From Cymbomonas tetramitiformis (lineage: Eukaryota > Chlorophyta > Pyramimonadophyceae > Pyramimonadales > Pyramimonadaceae): a stretch of 64,000 bases of DNA. The notes under the pieces are model-generated. The model saw only the letters and a list, made by a program, of their open reading frames with translations, did no database searches and was not told the origin of the DNA. The DNA is taken from assembly GCA_001247695.2 (NCBI GenBank), contig LGRX02003699.1, positions 1-64,000 of the forward strand. Reading direction: 5' to 3'. This document shows positions 20,325 through 30,587 of this stretch, in pieces; within the stretch, counting starts at the first letter, position 1, and each line of letters begins with the position of its first letter. Made by a program: the position numbers and the translations under genes.

Positions 20325-20480
20325 GTGGGATTTTTGTGTCGATTTTTTGTATGTGTTTTTTGTTCTTATTTTTTGTAGGTGTGGAGAATGGTGTTTTATG
20401 CACGTGTTTATTAGTATGAAATAATGGGGAGTAAAAAACTTGTCATTAAAAACATAGTAGTCTCAAACCATAATATTAAT
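20325..20480. repeat. fourth, detached copy of the 17.1-17.7 kb repeat
   Basis: TTTTTTGTAGGTGTGGAG, TTATTAGTATGAAATAATGG and AAAACATAGTAGTCTCAAACC recur here in the same order as at 17070-17690. The satellites at 17.7-20.1 kb are therefore bracketed by copies of one repeat. Confidence 0.8.
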
Positions 20481-20522
20481 TCACTCATTCCTTAAACGCT
20501 GAAGTAAACGAGGCGACGGTAC

Positions 20523-22418
20523 GTGCGGGACAGTGGTGGAGGTGGCTGGGCAGGAATCCGGTTACACTACAACAAGCACCTGCCACTCGACCAACGCCGG
20601 AAGACCCGCGTGACCAATGAGGAGGGCGAGTGCATCGAAGAGGATTGCGACTTGCACGTGGTGAAGGCAGTGGGTAATCACTGCAAATGGCTGGAGGACG
20701 ACTTCGAGGAGGACGAGTACAATCGATTGACCAACAATTGGCTTGAAGCCCTTTCACCCTTGACGATCATGGAAAGTCGGAAGTCTTTGTTCATTTTCAT
20801 CGAGCAGCAAACCAGGAAGGACGTGGAGTACAACCTGATGCAGCTTGTGTCATTCTACGAGCGAGAGGCAATGCGCTGCTTGCATTTCTTCTCTGACAAG
20901 GGTGCCAACTTGACGGAGCCTTTGATCGGACGCGAGAAGAAAGTGTTCGGCGGACTCGTCACCATGGCGGAGTGCTTCCATGTGACGGCGGTCAGTTTCA
21001 TCCAGCAGTCGAACAAGTTGCAATTCATCTTGGCGGGGGGACATGAACAACGAGAGCATGGCCGCACGGGAACTCTTTACCAAGAAAGACGCGAACTGGA
21101 ATAGGCTTCACGTCGAGGTCGTCACTTCGCACGTGACACGCTGAATGAGTTACAGGAGGCGTACCTGAAAACAACCCCTTCCCATCTGGATTCCCGCAAC
21201 CATCGCCCGGACACGCAACGCCATTTCCCAAAGAAAAGGCGCGTGGAAGTCGACTTGACTGATGCGGCACCCGCGATCATTGCTGCCAAGCGAAACGAAG
21301 ACGGCACTGCTTGGGAATGGTTGGTGGACTCGGACCGGAACAGTACCGCGGCGGACAAGGAGTGGTTCACTTCGGCGCGTGTGAAGAAGGAGCTCGTTGT
21401 CGAGTTCCTCGGTGATGTGCACTACCATTCTACGGAGCGACTTGGCGCGAGGTTGAGTGTTGGGACTCAATTGGAGGTCATGTACCAACTGACCACACCG
21501 CCATGGCATGTCAAGATGCTTGCCAGCCTGTTTCTCCGGGAGACAAAGTGCACCGTGTTACAAGTGAAACACCCTAAAACCCTGGAAACCCTAGAACGAC
21601 CACTCTTTGTTTTTGGAACGTGTTCTCCTAATTTCATAGTAAAGTAACATTTTGCAGGTGGGCGCCCCGACTCCGAGGCTCTCAAGGCGAAATGTTGTCA
21701 ACGGCATTCTTGATCGCAGTTTCACCGTGGCCGTTGATGGGAAGAAAGAAGTTGCACATCAAGTTGTGTTCGGCTACATCGACGCGTCTACGGAGGTATT
21801 CTTCGGAGAACGTAACGAGCAACAAGTGGCAAGACAACGCATCTCTTGTAGCTGCAAGACTTGGCAAACGTTGATGACATTTGCATTGGTGCGTGCACAT
21901 GTGTTGCGTCTTGCGTGTTGAAGGAAGCCAAGTTCACACCTGGAAACTGGGTTTACCTGCAGTCGGGTTTCACTGTGAACGAAGTCCAGTACCTTTTGAA
22001 GGAAATGGCGGCGGTCCAGATTACCCCGACACCCACGGTTCAGGCAAATGGCAACGGACTGAAACAAGGTCAGTGGATGGTACTCCCTGGTTCTGGACGC
22101 CAGGCAACTTGTGCGGCAAAGTTTTGTCAACAAGGATGTGCCACTCAAAAAACTTTGGCGCGGAAGACCGGGAAGAAAGTGGAACAGCCTGTTTTGGGGG
22201 CACGTGCGCCACGCGTTGCGGTAATGGGCAAACGCCTGGTGAATGAAGTTTGGGTTGAGACAAAGTTTCAATTCTGCTTGAAGTTTGCCTGCTGCACTCG
22301 CGTGCCAGCGAAATTCATGAAGATCGCGGGCAAGCCTACCGACCTTCCCTTGCACCCGGACGTGACCTTGACGAATGAAGAGAAGATCCTCTCGGGGGCA
22401 TTGACTTTCCGAGAATGA
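20523..22418 (+). pseudogene. unidentified forward gene with several frame breaks
   Basis: I do not recognise the product. A protein-like frame runs 20523-21040, rich in Glu, Asp and Arg. Around 21040-21118 the best reading moves to another frame and back again. It then continues through PKKRRVEVD near 21225, which resembles a basic nuclear-localisation signal, to about 21563. A 94-bp GT-AG intron (21564-21657) joins phase 0 to phase 0. The frame goes on to about 21850, shifts again, and a Cys-rich segment (C-x-G-A-C-T-C) leads to a 3' part that ends at 22418. The compensating shifts suggest either decay or local indel errors in the assembly. It could be a host gene or the gene of an unrecognised transposon; it stands immediately after the satellite block. 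Confidence 0.45.
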
Positions 22419-23394
22419 TGAAGAAGACCGCATGGCAACGAGTTAGTACGCACAGATAGCTCACAGGTTAGGTTCATGGTTAAGGTGGGAACGTGTAAGC
22501 GGGAAGGTCCCAAAGGATGAAGAGCTAGGTTTCTAGTTTTTGCCGCAGCATTAGTAGTTGCTTCCATGAAATGGGCCAGCCGAGTGTGTTGGAACACCGT
22601 AAACTATGAGGGTATTAGATAAATTTCTGAAATGAAAATTCTTGATATTTACCACTTTAGTGAAATCCTGCTTAAAAATAAAATTGTGATTACGAACCCA
22701 GTTTTGCCTTGCTGAAGTCTCCCAAAGTACCCCACGAAAACGAGTCACATTTTGCAAAATTGCTTCACGAACTGGCCAAAAACTCATATTCAACCCTCAG
22801 AACCTCGTTAGATGTGTAAAATGCTTAGTGTTTATGTTCGTGTTTTCTTACATTTAAAGCTAGAAGCTTAGTATAGAAGGTAACGATAACCTATATTTGA
22901 TATTCTTGTGCTTTGCTTTTTAAATTTGTATTATTTGTCACGCTAGGAATTTGGATTACGGTTCGAAATGCTTCCACGTGTTGCGGGCATGTTGTAGTTA
23001 ACATCAGTTCAAAGCTAGTAGCTTAGCTTCCTGCAAGTAGCTGTCTATCCTGTTTGTATTCTATGTCATACGCGCGGTACTTGTTGTCTAATAATTTTGT
23101 CGAATTCACGTCACTTCCGCGGTACTTTTCGTATGTGTACTTCCGTGTCGAAAATTTTCTGTAAAATTTTGCGACAAACATGGTTCTGAAAATCATGGTT
23201 GTCGCAGCTGCGACTATGGTGACATTCACAATAATTTTTGTCGCAGCCAAAAATATAATTATTGTCGCAAATTGCGACAAAAAACAACACCTTGCGACAA
23301 ACTTGAATGTCTACCTTATTCTCAGCGTAAATGTTATATTATTATGATCGATAAGCAATTCTGCAACCAATACGACAATGCCCTGACTTTAAGC
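22419..23394. other. non-coding, with an inverted-repeat cluster
   Basis: No gene seen. At about 23160-23305 the motif TTGTCGCAA and its complement TTGCGACAA occur several times in opposing orientation, including TTTGTCGCAGCC and TTGTCGCAAATTGCGACAA, a near-perfect palindrome. The rest is AT-rich and featureless. Confidence 0.6.
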
Positions 23395-23399
23395 AGGAG

Positions 23400-23635
23400 T
23401 GATGTGAGATGAGACTTTCAGCCCCCCCCCCCATAAGGTGGGGGGCAGTCACACTCTCTCTGATCACCCCTTGACCCGAGGTGCCACGTCAGCTTGCTTC
23501 CTCTTCATCGTTCCGCGATAATAAAACCCCAAAGTTATTTTATTATCTCATCTTAGTCTGCAGTGAATTACGGTGTCACTCCCTGCAAGTGCTTCCGCCA
23601 GCCTAATATATAATATATATTAACCTTTTCTGTCA
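23400..23635 (+). repeat. 5' LTR of the short Copia-type element
   Basis: 236 bp, with a C-rich/G-rich hairpin (CAGCCCCCCCCC...GGTGGGGGGC), AATAAAACCCC and a TATATAATATATATTA tract. It differs from the 3' copy by a few substitutions and small indels. Confidence 0.9.
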
Positions 23636-23700
23636 GGTTATCGGTCTACCATCTTTGGTGTGGCATCCTTTTCTCGGCTACTTTGCAAGGCCCGGTATCA

Positions 23701-23895
23701 CGTTTATTCAGGGGTATTGATAACATTTTGATAACTAATTCGATGATATCGATATGATACTAATATCTAATTCAGGATATTGATATGATACTAATAATTA
23801 ATTGGGTGCTATTGATATGATAATAATAACTAATTGGGTGCTATTGATATGATATGATATCTGTGGCAGGAATCGGAATATCACAATAACTATTG
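23701..23895. repeat. left subterminal repeats of the hAT element
   Basis: Several copies of GATATGATACTAATAA-like and TAATTGGGTGCTATTGATATG motifs. The same motifs recur at 27285-27480. Subterminal repeats are the usual transposase-binding sites in hAT elements. Confidence 0.75.
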
Positions 23896-23948
23896 ATACA
23901 TATTAGTACACAATACCCACCCCCCTTACTAACTATCCAGCTAGTTAT

Positions 23949-26900
23949 CTACTTTGTGTTCAGTGCAGCCATTAGGCTATGCTGCAGAGTGCCTTCTTTT
24001 GTGGATTTGCGCAGATCAGAATGCATTTGCCCGCAGGCACTAAATATGCGCTCAACTCCAACAGTGCTAGCTGGGGTTGCTAGAAACTGCCTCACCATTT
24101 TTATCAAGTAAGGGAAGTCATTCTTACGGTCCTTCCACCACTTCAAGACATCACAATCTGCTTTTTCTACAGGCAGGGCTAGGTACTTTGTAAACTCCTC
24201 TATCTCTGCTCTAGTTGTAGGTGCAGGCGCAACTGCCGGCGCAAATGCTGTTGCCAGCTCAACTGTTGTTGCCGTTTCAGTGGCTGTCGCTCGTCGTTCC
24301 ACCGCCACCGAATGTTCACTGACAAAAGGGTCAGGGTCACTTTCATCATCACTGTCACCCATGAAGTCAAGCAGGGTTACAACGCCAGCTTTCTTCTTGG
24401 GTTTGGGAACTTCCACCTGAACCATAGGCTTCTCACTTGCGCCTTGGGTTTCCAATCTTGCTCCCAGGCACTTCGTGCCCACGAGTGTGCGCAGGCAGAT
24501 GTCATCTTGCCTGGCACCAACCAAGTATATCCCCCACAGTCACCCTTGCATGTGATAAAAAAGCTTTCCTCGGTTAAACACACATAGTACACAACCAGTT
24601 ACACTCAAATACACAAAGTATCCTAGCAAAGTGGACAATAAATCACCTCGATCCCAAGCCGTGCTATTCCGGAAGTTGAATGACTTGTACCGTGGGTCGA
24701 GTACCGTGGCCACCGCAAAGTCCTCTAGCTTGCACAACATGAGGTCATTCATAAATCTTTGCTTCACTGCGTTGTACAAGTTCTTACGGGCGTGCTTAAC
24801 CACGTCGGACCGGATAGGGACAATTTCACCTCCCACTTCACCGCAGTGTCTACGTTCAAACTGTGCAGAAGCCGGCCGATCACTGGCAATTCGAGGCAAA
24901 TCGTGGCGTGGTGCGTGGCCTGCAACAACATCACGGCCGCGTGGGGGGCATGCAAGATGTATGCACTTTCTTTTACCGCTTGCCACTCGATGCACGACAA
25001 CTTGCTTATGGTCCCCATATTTGCTGCCGTCCGGGTTGTCCATCGCGTTGCCGGCCTTCACGGTGTGTTCCACGTCGTACATCTGGATTGCTTGCTGAAA
25101 GGCACATTCCAAGACACACATCGATGTTAAACAACGAAGTATTCCGTCGTTGCAACGAAGTATGAGCACAAAAAACAAGTACAGGATTGTTCGTACCTGG
25201 TTGTCTACGTACCACTTCGCCTGCTTAAAGGCACCCCCCAACCAGTTCACGTATCGTTGTCTTGGGATGGAGTGCTGTTGTTGAGCTTGTACAAGTTTTG
25301 GCACTCGTGCAAAAACTTTTGCCCACGATCACCGAGTGATTGAAATGCGTGGTCATACCACGCAGCTTGCGAAACACCTCCTTCACACCAGGGGTATCCA
25401 GATAAGCGTGTACACACAAAGCGAGCAGATGATCGTTGCATTCGTGGCCGTCAAAAGTGTTCCAACCGTTCACGATGTTGGATGCACTGTCGGACACAGT
25501 ACAGTGCACGCTATCCTTCACGGTATCCTCAACACAGTCCTTTGTGCTATCCGTATACACACCAACTCCCATGTCAGCACAACACACCTTCGTCGCCTCG
25601 CCGATTTCGTAACCAGTGTGACGCACGTCGGAGAAAGGGATCGCCCCCAATAGCTTTTCGTGAAGGTTCATCTCGCAATCCACCCAATAGACCAAGATGC
25701 CAAGTAGGGCAATGCCCCCCTCTGACCAAATATCACCTGCTATCACCACAGTGACCGCCAAACCGACGAATGTCAAGAATTCTAGCTTGCAAAAAAACTG
25801 GTCGAAGATTCGGACAACGAAGCGAGCATCAAGCAGACTCACGCACGCACCAGCAATGCTCGGGAGTATCCCTTCAGCAAGTAGCTCACGGAGCTGTTGT
25901 CGCACGTTCTGTCGACCTTCATCGGAAAGTTTCAAAATGTTCTGAACCACGAGCTTGTACGTAGGGGGTGCGTAACCGCCATGGAATATCAAGTCGAAGA
26001 AGGCCTTCAACTCGCTGTCACTTTCGCCGATGCTGAGCGGTCTATTGTTACGCACGATCCATAGAGAGAACTACTAGGAAGCACAACGAACAGAATGTCA
26101 GTATGTCAGTACAGCGTGCGTCGTACGTATGATACATACGAAGGAAGACTATGTAAGTAAAACCGCAAACGAAATAGAGTGCCACTGCGTAAGTACACTT
26201 ACCGTTTTGTGCAACTCGTCCCGTTTCTCAGCAGATACAGGTGGTAGCAAGGCCTCAATGGTGCGTGTCTTGCTCTCTGATGGCGACCCCCCTTGGCTCG
26301 GCGCGTCTTCCTTCTCGGCGCGTGCAACCTGACAAAAGGCCTCCTTGTGAGCGCTATCACCATGGGCAAGATGGCTGCGGAGGTTGGAGGTGTTTCCAGG
26401 ATATGCTGGTGGCTCAATCGTATCTGGGCAGTGCTTGCATCTCGTCCGAACCACTTTTCCATTGTCCAGCTTGACTTGAAAGTGCTCCCATACCGCCGAC
26501 TTCCTTTTTCCAGACTTGCCCTTCACCCACTTGGGAGCATCTTCGGAGTCTGGTAACGAACGCGGATCTCAGCCAACGCCAGAGCAAACATCGATGCATG
26601 GTGTTCCCGACAGAGTGCGTGGCAACTGATAGCCAACAACGAATGAATGTACACGCATCGATGAAGGGATGTGGATACGTAGATAAGCGCTCAAAAAATA
26701 CGCCAGACAAAGAACGCACCTATAACTTGAACTTCTTGGTCTTCCTTTATTTTCTTGGCGACGTGGAGATCGTTCGCCTCTTTTTGTTGGTTGCGAAAGG
26801 CTGCAACGTCTTGTTCATGGCCTGCAAGATTTTCTATCGGTTCCCAAGTATTTGCTTTCTCGGTAAGTCCTGCCCAAGAAATCAACCACTGGGGCTTTCC

Positions 26901-27071
26901 CCCTTTTGTCGTTCTCTCTGCTAAAATTTCAGCTACTTCATATGTGATATCGTCACTGCCGTCGCAGTCGTAGGGATGGAGCTGTGTGCGTTTCACTGCG
27001 CCTCTCCCTTGAGCGACAAGGGTAACGCCGGACGGGGCCTTGCGTTTCTTGGCAGGTCGTCCTGGGGGCAT
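23949..27071 (-). CDS. hAT transposase with N-terminal chromodomain and BED finger (frame-damaged)
   Basis: Exons in order on the minus strand: 27071-26720, 26549-26203, 26070-25197, 25094-24647, and a last exon ending at 23949 whose acceptor I could not fix. The GT-AG junctions I could place are phase-consistent. Exon 1 encodes a basic N-terminus and a chromodomain (YEVAEIL, then WLISWAG, then NTWEPIENL). Exon 2 encodes a BED zinc finger (W-x2-F, CKHC, then H-x7-H). Exons 3-4 carry the catalytic region, including DPRYKSFNF. The final exon carries the hAT dimerisation block (WWKDRKNDFP, then ATPASTVGVERIFSACG). Exon 3 contains one uncompensated shift near 25330 (874 nt between two phase-0 junctions), and exon 4 a compensating pair between about 25017 and 24840. 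Ends are intact but the gene may be dead, or the assembly has indels. Confidence 0.85.
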
Positions 27072-27284
27072 GGTCAAAGTTATGAGTGAAAATTTCTTGG
27101 TCGTCGTGGGTCTTGAATTCTATGTCGAAGTCTTGTTCGATCCGCCCATAAAGCTGAAGCCTTCACGATGATATTGGCCACGACAGGGGCACAGTGGGGG
27201 GCTCGGGGGACTGGTGGAGGTATCGATCCCAGGACCTTAGTTTCTACCAAAATTCATTGGCCGGATCACTGGTATATCATGATA

Positions 27285-27485
27285 TTTGTCCGCAATTATC
27301 AATATATTGATAATTAATTAGCTGTAAAGCGTATCGATATGATACTGATAATTAATTATCGGTATTGATATGATACTAATAACTAATTACCCCTAATCGA
27401 TATGATACTAATATCCTTGATAATTAAATAAAATGTATCGATATGATATGATATTTGTGATATATTGATATATCAAGGTATCAGA
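27285..27485. repeat. right subterminal repeats of the hAT element
   Basis: Repeated ATATTGATA, CGATATGATACT and AATTAATTA motifs matching the left end. Confidence 0.75.
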
Positions 27486-27513
27486 GTTATTGATACCGGG
27501 CCTTGCTACTTTG

Positions 27514-27600
27514 ATCACGCACGTAACCCGCACGTAACCCGCACGTAACAGCACGTAACCCGCACGTACTCAGCACGTAATCCGCACGTACCTTTCGTCT
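27514..27600 (+). repeat. short tandem CGCACGTAAC repeat
   Basis: About eight copies of (C/A)GCACGTAA(C/T)C and variants directly after the hAT target duplication, inside the Copia-type element. The pattern is similar to the CACGCATAG repeats in the gypsy leader, though not identical. Confidence 0.75.
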
Positions 27601-28592
27601 TAGCACGACCTTAGCGTTTTCGTCTTTCTTTTATATTGCGCGTACCTACAAGCTCATCAACTTTGACAACTTCGCTTTGGACTCTGGCCAGCAGCGCCTT
27701 CGCTGCAGGAAAACCCGCTTTTCGCACGAGTATTTTGACCTCGCCACCGTTTTCCTCGTCAAATTCTACCCAGGATTGTCGTTTTCATCGGCTGGGTTGG
27801 TTAATTTTACCGAATTTTACGTTTTCCACCCATACCCAAACTCCTTGGGTTACAGATTTCTGCAGCTCGCGGGTCATGGCTTCGGCGCGTCGGAGTGCGC
27901 GCATGGCCGCAGTTCAAACGGCGCTTGAACTACTTCAACAACGACAATTTACCACTGGCTACGGTCTGGTGCGTGCTTGGTGGTGCTTATGCACCAATCA
28001 CGAACATCAACACCGGCATTTCCAACGACATCGACAGCGAGAACTTTGACTTGGCCGTTCTCACCACTCCTCGCATTTTGCGACCTCGGCCATCTTGCCC
28101 TCCCTGCGCCGTGGCATTTTCTCTGGTGGTGCTAGGCTACTTTCTAGAGTGGCCTCGCACAGGGGTGGGATGACGTATCCCATTTTGACTGGTGTTGTAC
28201 CTTAGCATCATCGAGGACGCCGCCGCCAGTCAACCAGTTAAGCCTGCTTGCTTAGTAATTTTGCCAGCCTACCCCGTGGGAGTAGTGATCCCCACGGCAC
28301 ATGCATGGGCGTATGCCCCTAGCCCATCTGGTTGCCACCTTTCATGGGATCACGGCCTCTCGCCAATGACGCAATCGACCCGCCACCAGACGCATCACGG
28401 TCTGGTGGTGTGCAACACTAAGTTAGACAGACACTTGCAATGAACGGCTCTAGCTATGTAGTGCAGTAGTTTCGAACTGCAAGAGGTCCCATTGGGCCTG
28501 TAACTGCTGCCTATTTTTGCCTAGGGTTTAGGTTTGGGATGCAGGCTTGCCTGCCTTGTTGTGGCACCTCACGCCTTCGGGGTGAGGTGGTG
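27601..28592 (+). other. internal region of the short Copia-type element
   Basis: Overlapping open frames in different phases (27636-28049, 27677-27928 and 27895-28173) look partly protein-like, for example an aromatic-rich segment with FLVKFYPG near 27755, but no Gag, protease or RT motif is visible. It may be a decayed gag-like ORF or non-coding. The region ends with a CACCTCA/TGAGGTG hairpin (about 28565-28590) and a polypurine tract. Confidence 0.45.
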
Positions 28593-28825
28593 TGATGTGA
28601 GATGAGACTTTCAGCCCCCCCCATAAGGTGGGGGGCAGTCACACTCTCTCTGATCACCCCTTGACCCGAGGTGCCACGTCAACTTGCTTCCGCCAGTTCG
28701 TTCCGCGATAATAAAACCCCAAAGTTATTTTATTATCTCATCTTAGTTTGCAGTGAATTACGGTGTCACTCCCTGCAAGTGCTTCCGCCAGCCTAATATA
28801 TAATATATATTAGCCTTTTCTGTCA
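28593..28825 (+). repeat. 3' LTR of the short Copia-type element
   Basis: 233 bp, highly similar to 23400-23635. A local replacement around 28685 (CCGCCAGTTCG for CCTCTTCATCG) separates the two copies. Confidence 0.9.
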
Positions 28826-28830
28826 AGGAG

Positions 28831-30587
28831 CTAGCATGAGGGACCCTCATTGAGGGTCCTTCGCAGGCCCCCATGAGGGGTGACTGTTGCTAGCCTCTAC
28901 CAAAACAGTTAGTACTGCACAGGTGCGATGCCGCAACCTACTCTCTACTGAGCCTAACAAAGATCCGCCTGCCCTTCTGCGGGCCAAAAACAATCCTCCA
29001 TAAAGCTGCTGCTAGTGCACTCTGATCACCGTTGGTGCGCCACGGTGCAACCTGCAGCGTCCGTGTACCACTCCATTCCGCACACTGAAATAGATAAAAA
29101 TTCTCAACTACGCTACGCAATCAACGAACAAATTCTCACTACTGTACGGAACGCGCAACGAGACACTTCCACACAGTTAATCAGACCCAGCCTTCTCCGT
29201 CACTGAGACGGCTCTTATCGATGGCCTCCGACCGATTAGAAAACCTCGGTTTTCAGATCGGTTCCCGGTGACTGTCATACTTCCAGTCACCTGTCACAGA
29301 TCAGAAAACTCTCAGTTTTCGAGTAACTCAACCCTGCATCGCACGGCTCTCCCTAAGTGCGTCTTGTAGTCGCCGCGGCAAACACTGGGCGTGGCATCCC
29401 CTTAGTTTATACCCCTTGAATAAAGGGGGTCACGTCATCGTCAGCTGCTTAGCGATTTTTTAGCAAGCGAAGCAGGCGAGGGTTCCGGGTGAAAATTTGA
29501 AACTGACTTGAAGCAAGAGTTGCAAGACCCGACTTGGGTACTCGAGTACAGATTTCACCGAAGAGCCGACTGAGCAAGATCGGAACACATGTGCTGTTAA
29601 TGAGTTGGTGTGGACATACACACTCAGCGGTGTATGAGTGACTTGAGAATCCCGGCAGTACTGTGACAATATGAAGAGGAGTACTGCTAGACACGATAGA
29701 GTACGGAGACACTCTTTCCGGCCTGGTTTTGGTTCTTTCCTCGCTCTTATTGTTGTATTTGGCGTCGGCACGTTCTTCATAAGCAACCGGTATGTTGCGC
29801 TATGTCGACGCCCTTAGAGACCCCCACGCGCTCGACCCTGCGCCAGGTGGTATTCGGCATTTGTGCGCCCTCTTTATTTTGGGATATGCTTAGCGAGTCA
29901 ATTTGCAGGGAATCGGTCTTTTCACCGCCTTTTTCGGGATCTCAGGATAAGCGAGGCACCTGCACCACTTGATGAGCCACTGCATCCAGACGCGGAGTGG
30001 GAAGCAACTTGGGGACCATCAAGCGCCTTCTGCGAACGGGTTTGTTTCTTCCAGGCCTCAAAATGCAGGAAGTAAGACTCGCATCGTACTCAAATTAATC
30101 CTTTGAATATATATATATGTAAAATGTAATAGAGTTCGCGACAGCGTTTGCGTTCACCGGAACGAATCTTTCCGGGCCTGGACGCATTTCCCTCCGCCAC
30201 AGGCTGACGGTGGGCAAGGTGTGGTTAAGGGCCTATGGAAATATTCAAAGCAACCACTGAAACCTGCGTTTTTTTCGTTTTGTGTGCACCTTTTGAAGTT
30301 CCTAGTGATACAATGCCGTCGCATATTTGAAAGCATCGATTTGTTCCCCGTCGAGTCTTAGTTTTTCGCGCGCGTGACCCCGCGCTCTCGCGTTTGTATA
30401 CAATCTGCTTGAATTCTGCTGTACAACCTGCTTGCATTCTGCATACATACTCGAACTGCAGTGCATTTGTTGACACTCAAATTACTATTTACTTTTCAAG
30501 AGATATGTTTGTTCGTATGTATGTCACGTTGAGATGTAACAAGATTTTCCACGCCGACTGAGAGATGTGAAACAAACCCGCCAGGCA
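28831..30587. other. non-coding interval with hairpins
   Basis: No recognisable gene. A strong hairpin AGGGACCCTCATTGAGGGTCCT lies at about 28839-28860. A second cluster at 29235-29325 has GAAAACCTCGGTTTTC, GTGACTGTC...CAGTCAC and GAAAACTCTCAGTTTTC in succession. The open frames at 29449-29786 show no motif. Confidence 0.55.

Larger units (their letters stand above)
23686..27505 (-). mobile_element. hAT DNA transposon
   Basis: Terminal inverted repeats are perfect over 15 bp: CAAGGCCCGGTATCA at 23686-23700 and its complement at 27491-27505. They are flanked by a perfect 8-bp duplication CTACTTTG (23678-23685 and 27506-27513). Eight-base duplications and CA...TG ends are hallmarks of the hAT superfamily. 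Both ends carry 150-200 bp of subterminal repeats built on TATTGATATGATACTAATAA. The transposase gene is on the minus strand. Confidence 0.96.
23400..28825 (+). mobile_element. Copia-type short LTR retroelement, interrupted by a hAT insertion
   Basis: Two direct LTRs (23400-23635 and 28593-28825), TGATGTGAG...TTCTGTCA, are flanked by the 5-bp duplication AGGAG (23395-23399 and 28826-28830). The internal region starts directly after the LTR with GGTTATCGG. Internal-type primer sites of Copia elements, complementary to a tRNA anticodon region, have this position and this GGTTAT start. Before the 3' LTR is a hairpin CACCTCA...TGAGGTG running into a GGGTGAGGTGGTG polypurine tract. Without the hAT insertion and its duplication the element is about 1.6 kb, too small to encode Pol, so it is non-autonomous (TRIM-like). 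Confidence 0.88.
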
